This document shows, piece after piece, positions 54,963-62,584 of a stretch of DNA of 64,000 nt. Below the pieces are notes generated by a model. It was not told the origin of the DNA and made no database searches. It saw only the letters and a list, made by a program, of their open reading frames with translations. Made by a program: the position numbers and the translations under genes. Numbering within the stretch: the first letter of the stretch is position 1; every line of letters starts with the position of its first letter. The DNA is from Alistipes shahii WAL 8301 (lineage in GTDB: Bacteria > Bacteroidota > Bacteroidia > Bacteroidales > Rikenellaceae). The DNA lies in NCBI RefSeq assembly GCF_025145845.1, contig NZ_CP102253.1, positions 124,001 to 188,000 on the forward strand. Reading direction: 5' to 3'.

Positions 54963-54994
54963 TTTGCTTATGTAGAATATTTTAACTATCTTTG
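54963..54994 (+). promoter_or_regulatory. Consensus promoter without a visible gene
   Basis: TTTG (54963-54966), 20-base spacer, TATCTTTG (54987-54994): full consensus. The transcript would start near 55001 and run into the dismutase terminator after about 110 nt. It may be a leftover of a gene displaced by the insertion, or a small RNA. Confidence 0.6.
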
Positions 54995-55082
54995 TCGTGA
55001 GTTCTTGGATATATTGTATAAGGGTGCAACAAAATGTAAGACTTCCGTCACCAATTCGTAACCCTTGCTCTTTTCAATAAAA

Positions 55083-55109
55083 ATACCGTTCTGATTTACA
55101 GAACGGTAT
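55083..55109 (-). terminator. Terminator of the dismutase gene
   Basis: ATACCGTTCTG / CAGAACGGTAT, followed by a T run on the minus strand. Confidence 0.85.
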
Positions 55110-55149
55110 CTCGAAAACAGTCAGCCCCGGTGGCGCGGAGGTTTTTCGT

Positions 55150-55887
55150 TTACTCCTCGACAGCCTCGAAGTCGGTCTTGTAGAGTCCGCAGATCGGGCA
55201 GGTCCAGTCGTCGGGAATCTCCTCGAAGGGCGTCCCCGGCTCGATGCCCGTCTCGGGATCGCCCTTCGCCGGGTCGTAGACGTAGTCGCAGGCCGTGCAC
55301 TTGTATCGCTTCGGGATGCAGCGGTCGGCGACCTTTTGCCAGTCGATCAGCTCCCAGAACGCCGCCAGAAAATCGGGACGACGGTTGCGGTAGTCGATGT
55401 AATAGGCGTGCTCCCAAACGTCCACGGTCATCACCGGACGCAGTCCGTCGGTCATCGGGTTGCCGGCGTTCAGCTTGGCGACGATCGACAGTTTCCCGGC
55501 CTTGTCCATTGCCAGCCACGCCCATCCGGAGCCGAACAGCCCCACGGCGGCCTTGGTGAACTGCTCCTTGAAAGCCTCCACCGAACCGAACGCCTCGGTG
55601 AGTTTGGCGGCCAGCTTCGCGGGCATCGGCTGCTGCGCGGGAGTCAGCATCCGGAAAAAGAAGGTATGGTTCCAGGCCTGGGCGGCATTGTTGAAAATGC
55701 CCCCGTCGGCCTTGCGAACGATCTCGTCGAGCGGCATCTCCTCGTAAGGCGTCCCCGCGATCAGGTTGTTCAGGTTGTTCACATAAGTCTGCAAATGCTT
55801 TCCATAGTGGTAATCGAAGGTCTCTTTGCTCATCTTCGGAGCAAGCGCTTCCGGTGCATAGGGAAGCTCGGGCATTGTATGTTTCAT
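55150..55887 (-). CDS. sodB: Fe/Mn superoxide dismutase fused to rubredoxin
   Basis: 245 residues. The N-terminal about 190 are a complete iron/manganese dismutase: His in FDYHYGKHLQTYVNNLN, WNHTFFF, DVWEHAYYIDYRNRRPDF supply the metal ligands (His, His, Asp, His). The C-terminal about 50 are a complete rubredoxin with two Cys pairs, YKCTACDYVYDP and WTCPICGLYKTDF, able to hold one iron. Dismutases normally end after the first part. The rubredoxin may supply electrons for another reaction or link the enzyme to rubrerythrin-type peroxide removal (inference). Monocistronic between terminators. Confidence 0.93.
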   Translation of the reverse strand: MKHTMPELPYAPEALAPKMSKETFDYHYGKHLQTYVNNLNNLIAGTPYEEMPLDEIVRKADGGIFNNAAQAWNHTFFFRMLTPAQQPMPAKLAAKLTEAFGSVEAFKEQFTKAAVGLFGSGWAWLAMDKAGKLSIVAKLNAGNPMTDGLRPVMTVDVWEHAYYIDYRNRRPDFLAAFWELIDWQKVADRCIPKRYKCTACDYVYDPAKGDPETGIEPGTPFEEIPDDWTCPICGLYKTDFEAVEE

Positions 55888-56000
55888 GGTCGTGTGAATT
55901 AAATTCGCTCCAATATAGCGAAATTTCCGGTCGGTTCTTCCCGACAGCCGAAAATGATCATCAATTAAACGAATTGTCGTCTTTCGCGAGGGGCAAAAAA

Positions 56001-56027
56001 ACGGGGGCTTTTCGAAAAAGCCCCCGT
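56001..56027 (-). terminator. Terminator after the outer-membrane protein gene
   Basis: ACGGGGGCTTTT / AAAAGCCCCCGT, followed by seven T on the minus strand. Confidence 0.88.
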
Positions 56028-56057
56028 TCCGGAAAACCGCTCCCGGCGGAAACGGTT

Positions 56058-57797
56058 TCAGAAATTGGCCTTGACGCCCACCGTGAAATTGGCTCCCAGT
56101 TCGGGATACCAGGGGTATTCGTACAGGCGGCGGTTGACGAGGTTGCGGCCCTCGGCGAAGAACGTCACGCGGCCCGAAACCTTCCAGTCGAAATTCACCC
56201 GCAGGTCCACGCCGAAGGGCGCTTCGAAAGACGGACCACAGACCGGTTCCGAAGCGTCGGTCGTAGCCGAAAGGTCGATCACCGTCCAGCGGCGCACGCC
56301 CTGCATCAGCGCCTTCACCCCGAACGAGACCTTGCGGCCCTCGTAGGCGACGCCCACGTTCCCGGCGAACGACGGAGCGCCGTTTTTCAGGTCCGTCTCG
56401 TCGTTATAGAGGTAGCCGTGCACGCCCAGGTCGAATTTCAGCGCGCTCACGGGCCGGAACTCGATCTCGCCGTTGAACGAAGTGACGGTCTGCCGCGCCA
56501 TCACAGGGACCAGAACGCCCTGAAAAACCTCCGAAAAAGCAGGATCGTCCGACAAACTCCGGTACGTGGTCCAGAAAAGATGGTTGTCGCGGACCGACAC
56601 CCCGGCGTAGACACGGTAGTCGAAGCGGCTGCGCCAGAGACTGCCGCCCAGTCCGAGACGGAAATTGTAGTCCACGGAACTTTTGTCGAGCCACGTCGAG
56701 GAGGCGACATAGGGATTTTCCTGCGTCAGCGCCCGGAAGTCGTTCGGCGTCACCGCGCCGTCGGCCTCGAAGAAGGGTTTCAGCCCCGGCGTTCCGAGGT
56801 TGAAATCGAGCCGGGCGAAAGGAATGACATAATTTTCACTCTTCACGAGGTTCGAGGGTTCTCCTTCGAACTCGGTCCGGTCGCGGTAGTAGTCGGCCCC
56901 CACGTCGAAGCGCACGACCCCGCCTGCGAAACCGTAGCGCAGGGCGGCGTGGATCAGCTGCTGGCTGCTGCCCTCCAGCGATTTCTGCCCGGACCGCAAT
57001 TCGTATCCCGCTTCGAGCGAGAACCTGCTGCGGCCGAATCCCCGGGCGATCTTCGCCCTGGCCCCGAGTGCGGTCTGCCGGGCCTTGTCGCCGTAATCCG
57101 GCCACTCGGAGTGGTCGAAGAACATCCCCCCGCGCAGGGCTATTTCAAAGTTCGTGCGGCTCAAGTCCTGAAAATTGTCGCCGAAACGCACCGCGACGTT
57201 CGCATCGCCGTAGTCGTTCATCCCCCCGATCCCGAGGCCCGCACCGTCTCCGTCGGCCCAGGCCCCGTAACGGTGATACATCCGGTTGTCGTAGTAAATG
57301 TCGCCTTCGAGGATGTGCCGGCCGAAATACTTGCCCGCGGCGGCCCCGATGCGGTTGAACATCCGCGTCGAATTGTTCTTCACCCCGAAATCGTTTTTAA
57401 TATCGGCGTACCGCCCCTCGTGGTTGACGTACCCCACGACGTAGCCCGTCGACGGATTCTGCGACGAGGCGTAGAAGTCCAGCACCGAGTTGAGCGGATA
57501 CCCCGCCCCGGCCTTCAGGTAGAAGGGCAGCGGGCGGTTGAACTCCCAGTAGGTCACCGTCGCGGGGCGGATCGGACGCGGCGAGAGCGTCGTGCGCAAC
57601 GACAGCGGCGTAATGGTGTAGTCGATTTCGGGGCGCATGCGCGCCGTGTCGGTCATGTCGGGCTGGACGGCCAGTTTCGAGGCGCTCTCCACCTTCGGGA
57701 CATAGGCCTTGGTCACTTCGACCTGCTTTTCGACCTGCGCCGCAGCCAACTGCGGCAGCACCGCCGCGAAGGCGGCCACTATCAGCATCTTCTTCAT
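56058..57797 (-). CDS. TonB-receptor-like outer-membrane beta-barrel protein
   Basis: 579 residues with a signal peptide (MKKMLIVAAFAAVLPQLAAA) and a long series of amphipathic strands ending in ANFTVGVKANF, a typical barrel C-terminus with terminal Phe. The N-terminal VEVTKAYVPKVESASKLAVQ segment resembles the linker of a TonB-dependent receptor, but no plug domain is present. It lies 2 bp after the TPR gene; this TPR-plus-barrel pair is conserved in Bacteroidales chromosomes. Substrate unknown. I set the start at 57797, where the signal peptide begins. Confidence 0.8.
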   Translation of the reverse strand: MKKMLIVAAFAAVLPQLAAAQVEKQVEVTKAYVPKVESASKLAVQPDMTDTARMRPEIDYTITPLSLRTTLSPRPIRPATVTYWEFNRPLPFYLKAGAGYPLNSVLDFYASSQNPSTGYVVGYVNHEGRYADIKNDFGVKNNSTRMFNRIGAAAGKYFGRHILEGDIYYDNRMYHRYGAWADGDGAGLGIGGMNDYGDANVAVRFGDNFQDLSRTNFEIALRGGMFFDHSEWPDYGDKARQTALGARAKIARGFGRSRFSLEAGYELRSGQKSLEGSSQQLIHAALRYGFAGGVVRFDVGADYYRDRTEFEGEPSNLVKSENYVIPFARLDFNLGTPGLKPFFEADGAVTPNDFRALTQENPYVASSTWLDKSSVDYNFRLGLGGSLWRSRFDYRVYAGVSVRDNHLFWTTYRSLSDDPAFSEVFQGVLVPVMARQTVTSFNGEIEFRPVSALKFDLGVHGYLYNDETDLKNGAPSFAGNVGVAYEGRKVSFGVKALMQGVRRWTVIDLSATTDASEPVCGPSFEAPFGVDLRVNFDWKVSGRVTFFAEGRNLVNRRLYEYPWYPELGANFTVGVKANF

Positions 57798-57799
57798 CG

Positions 57800-60778
57800 T
57801 CAGTTGAGTTTTGCGATTCGCGCCTTCGCTTCGTCCACGATGCCGTCGTCGGCAGGCGAATAACCGTCGGCGACACTCTGCCACGTTGCCCGGGCCTGGA
57901 AATTATCCCCTTTCTTCACATACACGTCGCCCAGCAGGATAAAGGCCTTGGCCAGCCAGTAGGCCTGCGGCTCCCGTTCGGAGAAGGCAAAGACCTCCTT
58001 TTCGGTCTTGTCCATGTCGCCGCTCCCGAACGTGGATTCGATCACGTAATAGGCAGCCTCGGAACCCTCTTTCGTGCGCACGTCCTTCGCCAGTTCGCGG
58101 TAGAGCTTCACGGCCTCGTCGCGGCGGCCTTCGGCGCGCAGCTGCCCGGCCCAGGCGTACTTCGCTTCGCGGAGCGCCGCGGCCCCCGCATCGTCGTGCC
58201 CGCAGACGTCGGCGGCCATCGCGGCGATCTTCGCCCCGTCGCCCCCGGCCACCGTCGCACGCACATAGCCCTTCATGGCCTCCTCGCGGCCCGTTTTGGT
58301 CGGCGCGGCGTCGTAAAGCCGGCGGTAGGCCGAGGCGGCCTCGTCCCAGCGTTCGTCGGCATAAGTCATCTCGGAGAGCTTCTCCAGCACGGCGACCGTG
58401 TACTGGGTCGTCCCCCGGTCGGCGAGCGCCGTGAGCGTCTCGATGGCCTCCCCGCGCTCGCCCGAGCGGAGGTAGCAGTCGCTCAAATAGTAGAGCGCGT
58501 CGGTTAGGTAATACCCCTTCGGATAGCTCTGCACATAGCTGCGCAGCGACTTCGCGGCAGCCTCCTGCTGTCCGTCGAGGTAGAGTTTCTGTGCCGCGGC
58601 GAACGACAGCGAGTCGCGCGAAAGGGCCGTCAGGTCGCTCTCCAGTCCGGCCTTGGCGGCGTAGTCGAAATAGGCGTCGGCGTCGCCCTGCGAAACGTAG
58701 ATCTCGCGGATCGATTGCATCGCGCCCCTGGCTTCCGAGGAGTGGGGCGACGCCCCGACCACCCGATCGTAATACTTGAGCGACTTTTGCTTGTCGCCCA
58801 GATTCAGGTAGGCCAGCCCGAGGTCGGACAGCGCCTGCGTGCAGCGCGGCGACGACGGATAGGCGGCCACGAACTTTTCGAGCTGCGCGGCGCCCTCGGC
58901 ATACTTCTCCTGCGCGATGTAGCTGCGTCCCAGCTCGTAGGAGGCTTCGTCGGCATAGTCGCCGCCCGAAGCGGCGATCTGCCGCAGGGCCTGCTGCTTC
59001 TGGTCCGTGCGGCCCAGGATGCCGAGCGTCACGGCCCGTTTGTAGCGGGCGTACTGCTGTTCGGGCGTCGCCAGGGCGATGGCTTTGTCATACTCCCCCA
59101 CGGCCTCCTCGAAACGGCGGTCGGAATAGGCCGCGTCGCCCAACCGGTTGTAGGCGTCGGCGCGGTAACGGTCGCGCGGCGACCAGGCGGCGAGGAACTT
59201 TCGGAACGAAGCCTGCGCCTGCCCCAGGTCGTTGCGGTCGAAGGCGCAGTAACCGAGATTGTACCACGCCAGCGCATACTCCCGCTCGGTGCGGGGCGCA
59301 CGCTTCAGGTAGGCGTTGTATTTGGCCGCCGCCACCGGGTAGTCGCCCTGTGCGAAGGCGATTTCACCCTGCCAGAAGGCATTCAGCGCGGTGTACTTGG
59401 GGCTGACGTTCACCGCGGCGGATTCCGTGAGGTAACGCTGCGCCGCACGCATGTCGCCCGCCTTGTAGGCCTCCAGAGCGCGGAAATAGGTGATCTTCTG
59501 CAACGCCGCGCGGATGTCGGCGTCGCCCGAGGGCATCTGTTTGATGGCCCTGTACGCGGCATCGTAGTCGCGGGAGTTGTAGTAAGCGGCGATCAGCAGC
59601 GCACGGGCCTCCTCCGCACGCGGCGACGAAGGATAGCGTTCGACATAGCGCGTCAGCACGTTGATCGCGCCGTTGAAGGCGCCGCCGCCCAGTTCGTACT
59701 GCAATTTGGCGTAGTTGAACAGCGCGTCCTCGGCCACCGTCGCGTCGAGCGACTCGTCGGAAGCCATCGCGAAAGCCTGCATCGCCGACTCCTTGTCCCC
59801 GGCGCGCAGGTAACAGTCGGCCAGGTGGTAGGAGGCGTTCTGCGTCAGCGCGTCTTCAGCGCCGCACGCCTTGCGCAGCCACTCCGCGGCCTCCGCATAG
59901 CGGGCCGTGCGGTAGAGCGAGAAGCCCTCCAGGTAGCTGGCGTCGCGGTCCATCTCCCCGCCGGCCTTCCGGAAAGCCGCGAGGTGCTCCAGCGTCCTGT
60001 TGAAATCCTCCAGCCGGAACCACGATTCGGCGACCACGCGCTCCAGCTCGGCGCGCCGCTCGGGAACGGCCCGGCGGGCCAGCGTCTCGCCGTTTTCGAC
60101 CACATAGCGGTAGTTGCCCTCGCGGAACTCGATCTGCATGAGGTAATAGGGAACCACGTCGCGGTAGGCGTCGCTGCGCAGAAGCGCCGTGAAGGCCTGC
60201 TTCGCACGGCCGTAACGCCCTTCGGCGTAGTCGATATAGGCCTTGTAGTAACGGGCGTGATCGGCGTATTCGCTGCGGCTGCCGATGCGGTCGAAATAGT
60301 CGTACGCCTTCCGGTAGTCGCCCCCGGCGAACGCGACGTAGCCCATGCGGATGTCGTACTGCTCGCGGCGCGGCGCGCTCAACGCCTTGTAATCGGTCTG
60401 CGCGAAAGCCTCGCGGGCCTTTTCCATGTTCCCCGCGGCGCAGTAGAACGAACCGAGTGCGAAATGCACGTCGTTGGCGTAGACCGATTCGGGATAACGC
60501 TCCGCGAATTCGCGCAAGGCCCCTTCGGCATCGGGGCTGCCCAGCTCCACGGCGCAGGCGGCCAGGTAAAAATCCGCCTCCTGGGCCAGCAGGCGGTCCG
60601 AAGGCGTCAGCGCCGCCCTGACGCGCAGGAATTCCTGCCGGGCGTCGCTCCAGCGGCCGTAATCGAACAGGTCGCGGGCGCGCCCCGCGAGGGTCTCTAT
60701 TTCAGGCCCGGCAGCCTGCGCGCCGAAGGCGCACGCCGCAAGGGCAAGGGTCAGCAATGAAATCCGGAATTTTCGCAT
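57800..60778 (-). CDS. Large TPR-repeat exported protein
   Basis: 992 residues: signal peptide (MRKFRISLLTLALAACAFGA) followed by tetratricopeptide repeats along the whole chain (for example YNLGYCAFDRNDLGQAQASF, ALSDLGLAYLNLGDKQKSLK, YYLSDCYLRSGERGEAIETL). It probably acts as a periplasmic scaffold, with the barrel protein encoded downstream. A -7-like box lies 25 bp upstream. It ends in TGA, two bases before the next start. Confidence 0.88.
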   Translation of the reverse strand: MRKFRISLLTLALAACAFGAQAAGPEIETLAGRARDLFDYGRWSDARQEFLRVRAALTPSDRLLAQEADFYLAACAVELGSPDAEGALREFAERYPESVYANDVHFALGSFYCAAGNMEKAREAFAQTDYKALSAPRREQYDIRMGYVAFAGGDYRKAYDYFDRIGSRSEYADHARYYKAYIDYAEGRYGRAKQAFTALLRSDAYRDVVPYYLMQIEFREGNYRYVVENGETLARRAVPERRAELERVVAESWFRLEDFNRTLEHLAAFRKAGGEMDRDASYLEGFSLYRTARYAEAAEWLRKACGAEDALTQNASYHLADCYLRAGDKESAMQAFAMASDESLDATVAEDALFNYAKLQYELGGGAFNGAINVLTRYVERYPSSPRAEEARALLIAAYYNSRDYDAAYRAIKQMPSGDADIRAALQKITYFRALEAYKAGDMRAAQRYLTESAAVNVSPKYTALNAFWQGEIAFAQGDYPVAAAKYNAYLKRAPRTEREYALAWYNLGYCAFDRNDLGQAQASFRKFLAAWSPRDRYRADAYNRLGDAAYSDRRFEEAVGEYDKAIALATPEQQYARYKRAVTLGILGRTDQKQQALRQIAASGGDYADEASYELGRSYIAQEKYAEGAAQLEKFVAAYPSSPRCTQALSDLGLAYLNLGDKQKSLKYYDRVVGASPHSSEARGAMQSIREIYVSQGDADAYFDYAAKAGLESDLTALSRDSLSFAAAQKLYLDGQQEAAAKSLRSYVQSYPKGYYLTDALYYLSDCYLRSGERGEAIETLTALADRGTTQYTVAVLEKLSEMTYADERWDEAASAYRRLYDAAPTKTGREEAMKGYVRATVAGGDGAKIAAMAADVCGHDDAGAAALREAKYAWAGQLRAEGRRDEAVKLYRELAKDVRTKEGSEAAYYVIESTFGSGDMDKTEKEVFAFSEREPQAYWLAKAFILLGDVYVKKGDNFQARATWQSVADGYSPADDGIVDEAKARIAKLN

Positions 60779-60802
60779 ATGCATTGTTTCACTAAATACG
60801 GG

Positions 60803-60810
60803 CAAATATA
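60803..60810 (-). promoter_or_regulatory. -7 box upstream of the TPR gene
   Basis: TATATTTG on the minus strand matches TAnnTTTG; a TTTG lies 26 bases upstream, longer than the usual 19-21. Confidence 0.4.
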
Positions 60811-60889
60811 CGAATTTTTGCCCATCCGCACACTACCAAAGGAACGGAATTTGCCCCTGGGTTATTGTTGAACACAAAAACCGAAATCC

Positions 60890-61297
60890 ATGATTGAAAA
60901 AGTAACTTTACAGATGTCCGAAAACGGGAAATTCCGGACCGAAAACGGCACCGGATGCGACGCGATGAATCCCAAGACCCTGATGCTCTACGCCGCGGCG
61001 CAATGCTCCGCCCAGACGGCGCTGATGATCATGCAGAAAGAGCGCATCACGCCCAAACGCTTCGAAATCAGCTTTTCGGGCGATTTATCCGCCGAGACGG
61101 TTCAATCCGAAAGCGTATACCGCTCGTTCCATGTGGTTTACAACGTCGAATGCAGCTCCGAAGACGACCAGGCGAAAGTCGGCCGCGCACTGGAACTGAC
61201 ACACGAAAAGTACTGCGGCATGGTGCAGATGCTGCGCAGGATCGCACCCGTGTCGCGCGAGATCGCCGTGGTCAGCACCCAGCCGGCGAAGGCGTAG
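60890..61297 (+). CDS. OsmC-family thiol peroxidase
   Basis: 135 residues. The two catalytic cysteines of OsmC/Ohr proteins are present: AAQCSAQTALMIM (Cys about 39) and HEKYCGMVQMLRR (Cys about 107). It would reduce organic hydroperoxides in the cytoplasm. Divergent from the TPR gene; terminator at 61319-61342. Confidence 0.85.
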   Translation: MIEKVTLQMSENGKFRTENGTGCDAMNPKTLMLYAAAQCSAQTALMIMQKERITPKRFEISFSGDLSAETVQSESVYRSFHVVYNVECSSEDDQAKVGRALELTHEKYCGMVQMLRRIAPVSREIAVVSTQPAKA

Positions 61298-61318
61298 AAC
61301 GCCCGGCGGCAGGAAAAA

Positions 61319-61342
61319 ACGGCGGAGAGATTCTCCGCCGTT
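61319..61342. terminator. Bidirectional terminator
   Basis: AACGGCGGAGA / TCTCCGCCGTT with A and T runs on both sides; serves the OsmC gene (plus) and the efflux operon (minus). Confidence 0.92.
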
Positions 61343-61345
61343 TTT

Positions 61346-62584
61346 CTATTGCGCCGTGATGCGCTGGTAGTCCGACACCGCCACGGCATAGTTGTAGTGC
61401 GCCCGGATGGCGTTCGAATAGAGCTGAATCCAGCTCAGCTGGGCTTGCAGGACGTCGAGGATCGTCGCCAGGCCTTCGCCGTAGGAATAGGTGCTGATGG
61501 AGAGGTTCTCGCCCGCGATGCGGAGGCTCTCTTCCGAGGCGTCGACCTGCGCGCGGCTCTGCACGAGGGCCGTCCAGCCGTTCATCTCCTCGCGCACGAT
61601 GTCGTCGTGCACGAGCGCGGCGTTCCACTCCTGCTGCAACTGCACGGCGCGCGCGGCCCCCACGGCCCGGCGGCGTTCGCCCCAGTGGAAGATCGGCACG
61701 GAGAGTTTCACGAAAGCCGATCCGTCGACGTAGGTCGCACCCGTGCTGTTGGGGTAATAGGGCTGCCACATGCCGCCGACACCCACGCTCAGCTGCGGAT
61801 TGAACGGCGCGCGGACGGCCCGGATTCCCGCCTCGGCCTGCTCCGAGCGCAGCCGTGCGGCGGCATAGTCGGGACGCCGCTCCAGCGCCTCGGCCGCCAC
61901 GACCCGTCCGGGCATCGGCAGCGAGTCGCGGATGTCCTGCGCGAGCTGTACGCCGAGCGCGGCGTCGGTTCCGCGGAGGATGTTGAAGTTGTGGAGCGCG
62001 ACCTCGTAACTCTGCTCGGCGCTCACGAGCGAATATTCGGCCTCGCTCAACCGTGCGTCGATCATCAGCACGTCGCCCTTGGCGATATAACCCTCCGAAA
62101 AGCGGCGGTCGACGACCTCCTTGAGCGAACGGATGATCGCGACATACTGCCGCATCGAGGCGGCATAGAGTTCCACGGCCGAGAGGTTCCAGTAGGCGTA
62201 GTCGGCGGCATAGCGCACGTCGAGGCGCGAAAACTCCTCGTCGCACAGCGCGATGCCGTAGTCCAGTTCGGCCTGCCGGGCCGCGGCCCGCACCGCACCG
62301 CCGCCGTAGACGGTCTGCACCAGCTGCGGCAGGAGGCTGAACGTCCAGCGTTCCACGCCGTCGAAATGGCGCACGGTCGCCGTGAAACTGCCGTCCATCG
62401 CGAGCCGCGGCAAGTAGCCCGTGCGGGCCTGCCCCGCCGTCTCGGCCGCCGCATCGCTCTTCGAGGCGGCGATCTTCAGCTGCCAGCTGTAATCGGCGAC
62501 GGCAGCGCGGTAGTCGGCGAGCGAAGTCTGCCCCAGCACCGGGACGCAGAGCCAAAGGGCGATTATCGAAACTGTTATCTTCAT
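61346..62584 (-). CDS. TolC-family outer-membrane efflux channel
   Basis: 412 residues with a signal peptide (MKITVSIIALWLCVPVLG). Repeated helical segments of the outer-membrane efflux protein family: AYWNLSAVELYAASMRQYVA, YIAKGDVLMIDARLSEAEYS, and YSYGEGLATILDVLQAQLSW. It forms the exit duct for the RND pump encoded just upstream, whose stop codon TGA overlaps this start as ATGA. The start at 62584 is fixed by this overlap and the signal peptide. Confidence 0.92.
   Translation of the reverse strand: MKITVSIIALWLCVPVLGQTSLADYRAAVADYSWQLKIAASKSDAAAETAGQARTGYLPRLAMDGSFTATVRHFDGVERWTFSLLPQLVQTVYGGGAVRAAARQAELDYGIALCDEEFSRLDVRYAADYAYWNLSAVELYAASMRQYVAIIRSLKEVVDRRFSEGYIAKGDVLMIDARLSEAEYSLVSAEQSYEVALHNFNILRGTDAALGVQLAQDIRDSLPMPGRVVAAEALERRPDYAAARLRSEQAEAGIRAVRAPFNPQLSVGVGGMWQPYYPNSTGATYVDGSAFVKLSVPIFHWGERRRAVGAARAVQLQQEWNAALVHDDIVREEMNGWTALVQSRAQVDASEESLRIAGENLSISTYSYGEGLATILDVLQAQLSWIQLYSNAIRAHYNYAVAVSDYQRITAQ

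Larger units (their letters stand above)
54823..55149. other. Right-hand junction region of the element
   Basis: 327 AT-rich bp between the last element gene and the dismutase gene. It contains a minus-strand terminator (54903-54931), a strong plus-strand promoter with no gene after it (54963-54994) and the dismutase terminator (55083-55109). The attachment site probably lies here but no matching repeat was found at the left end. Confidence 0.5.
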
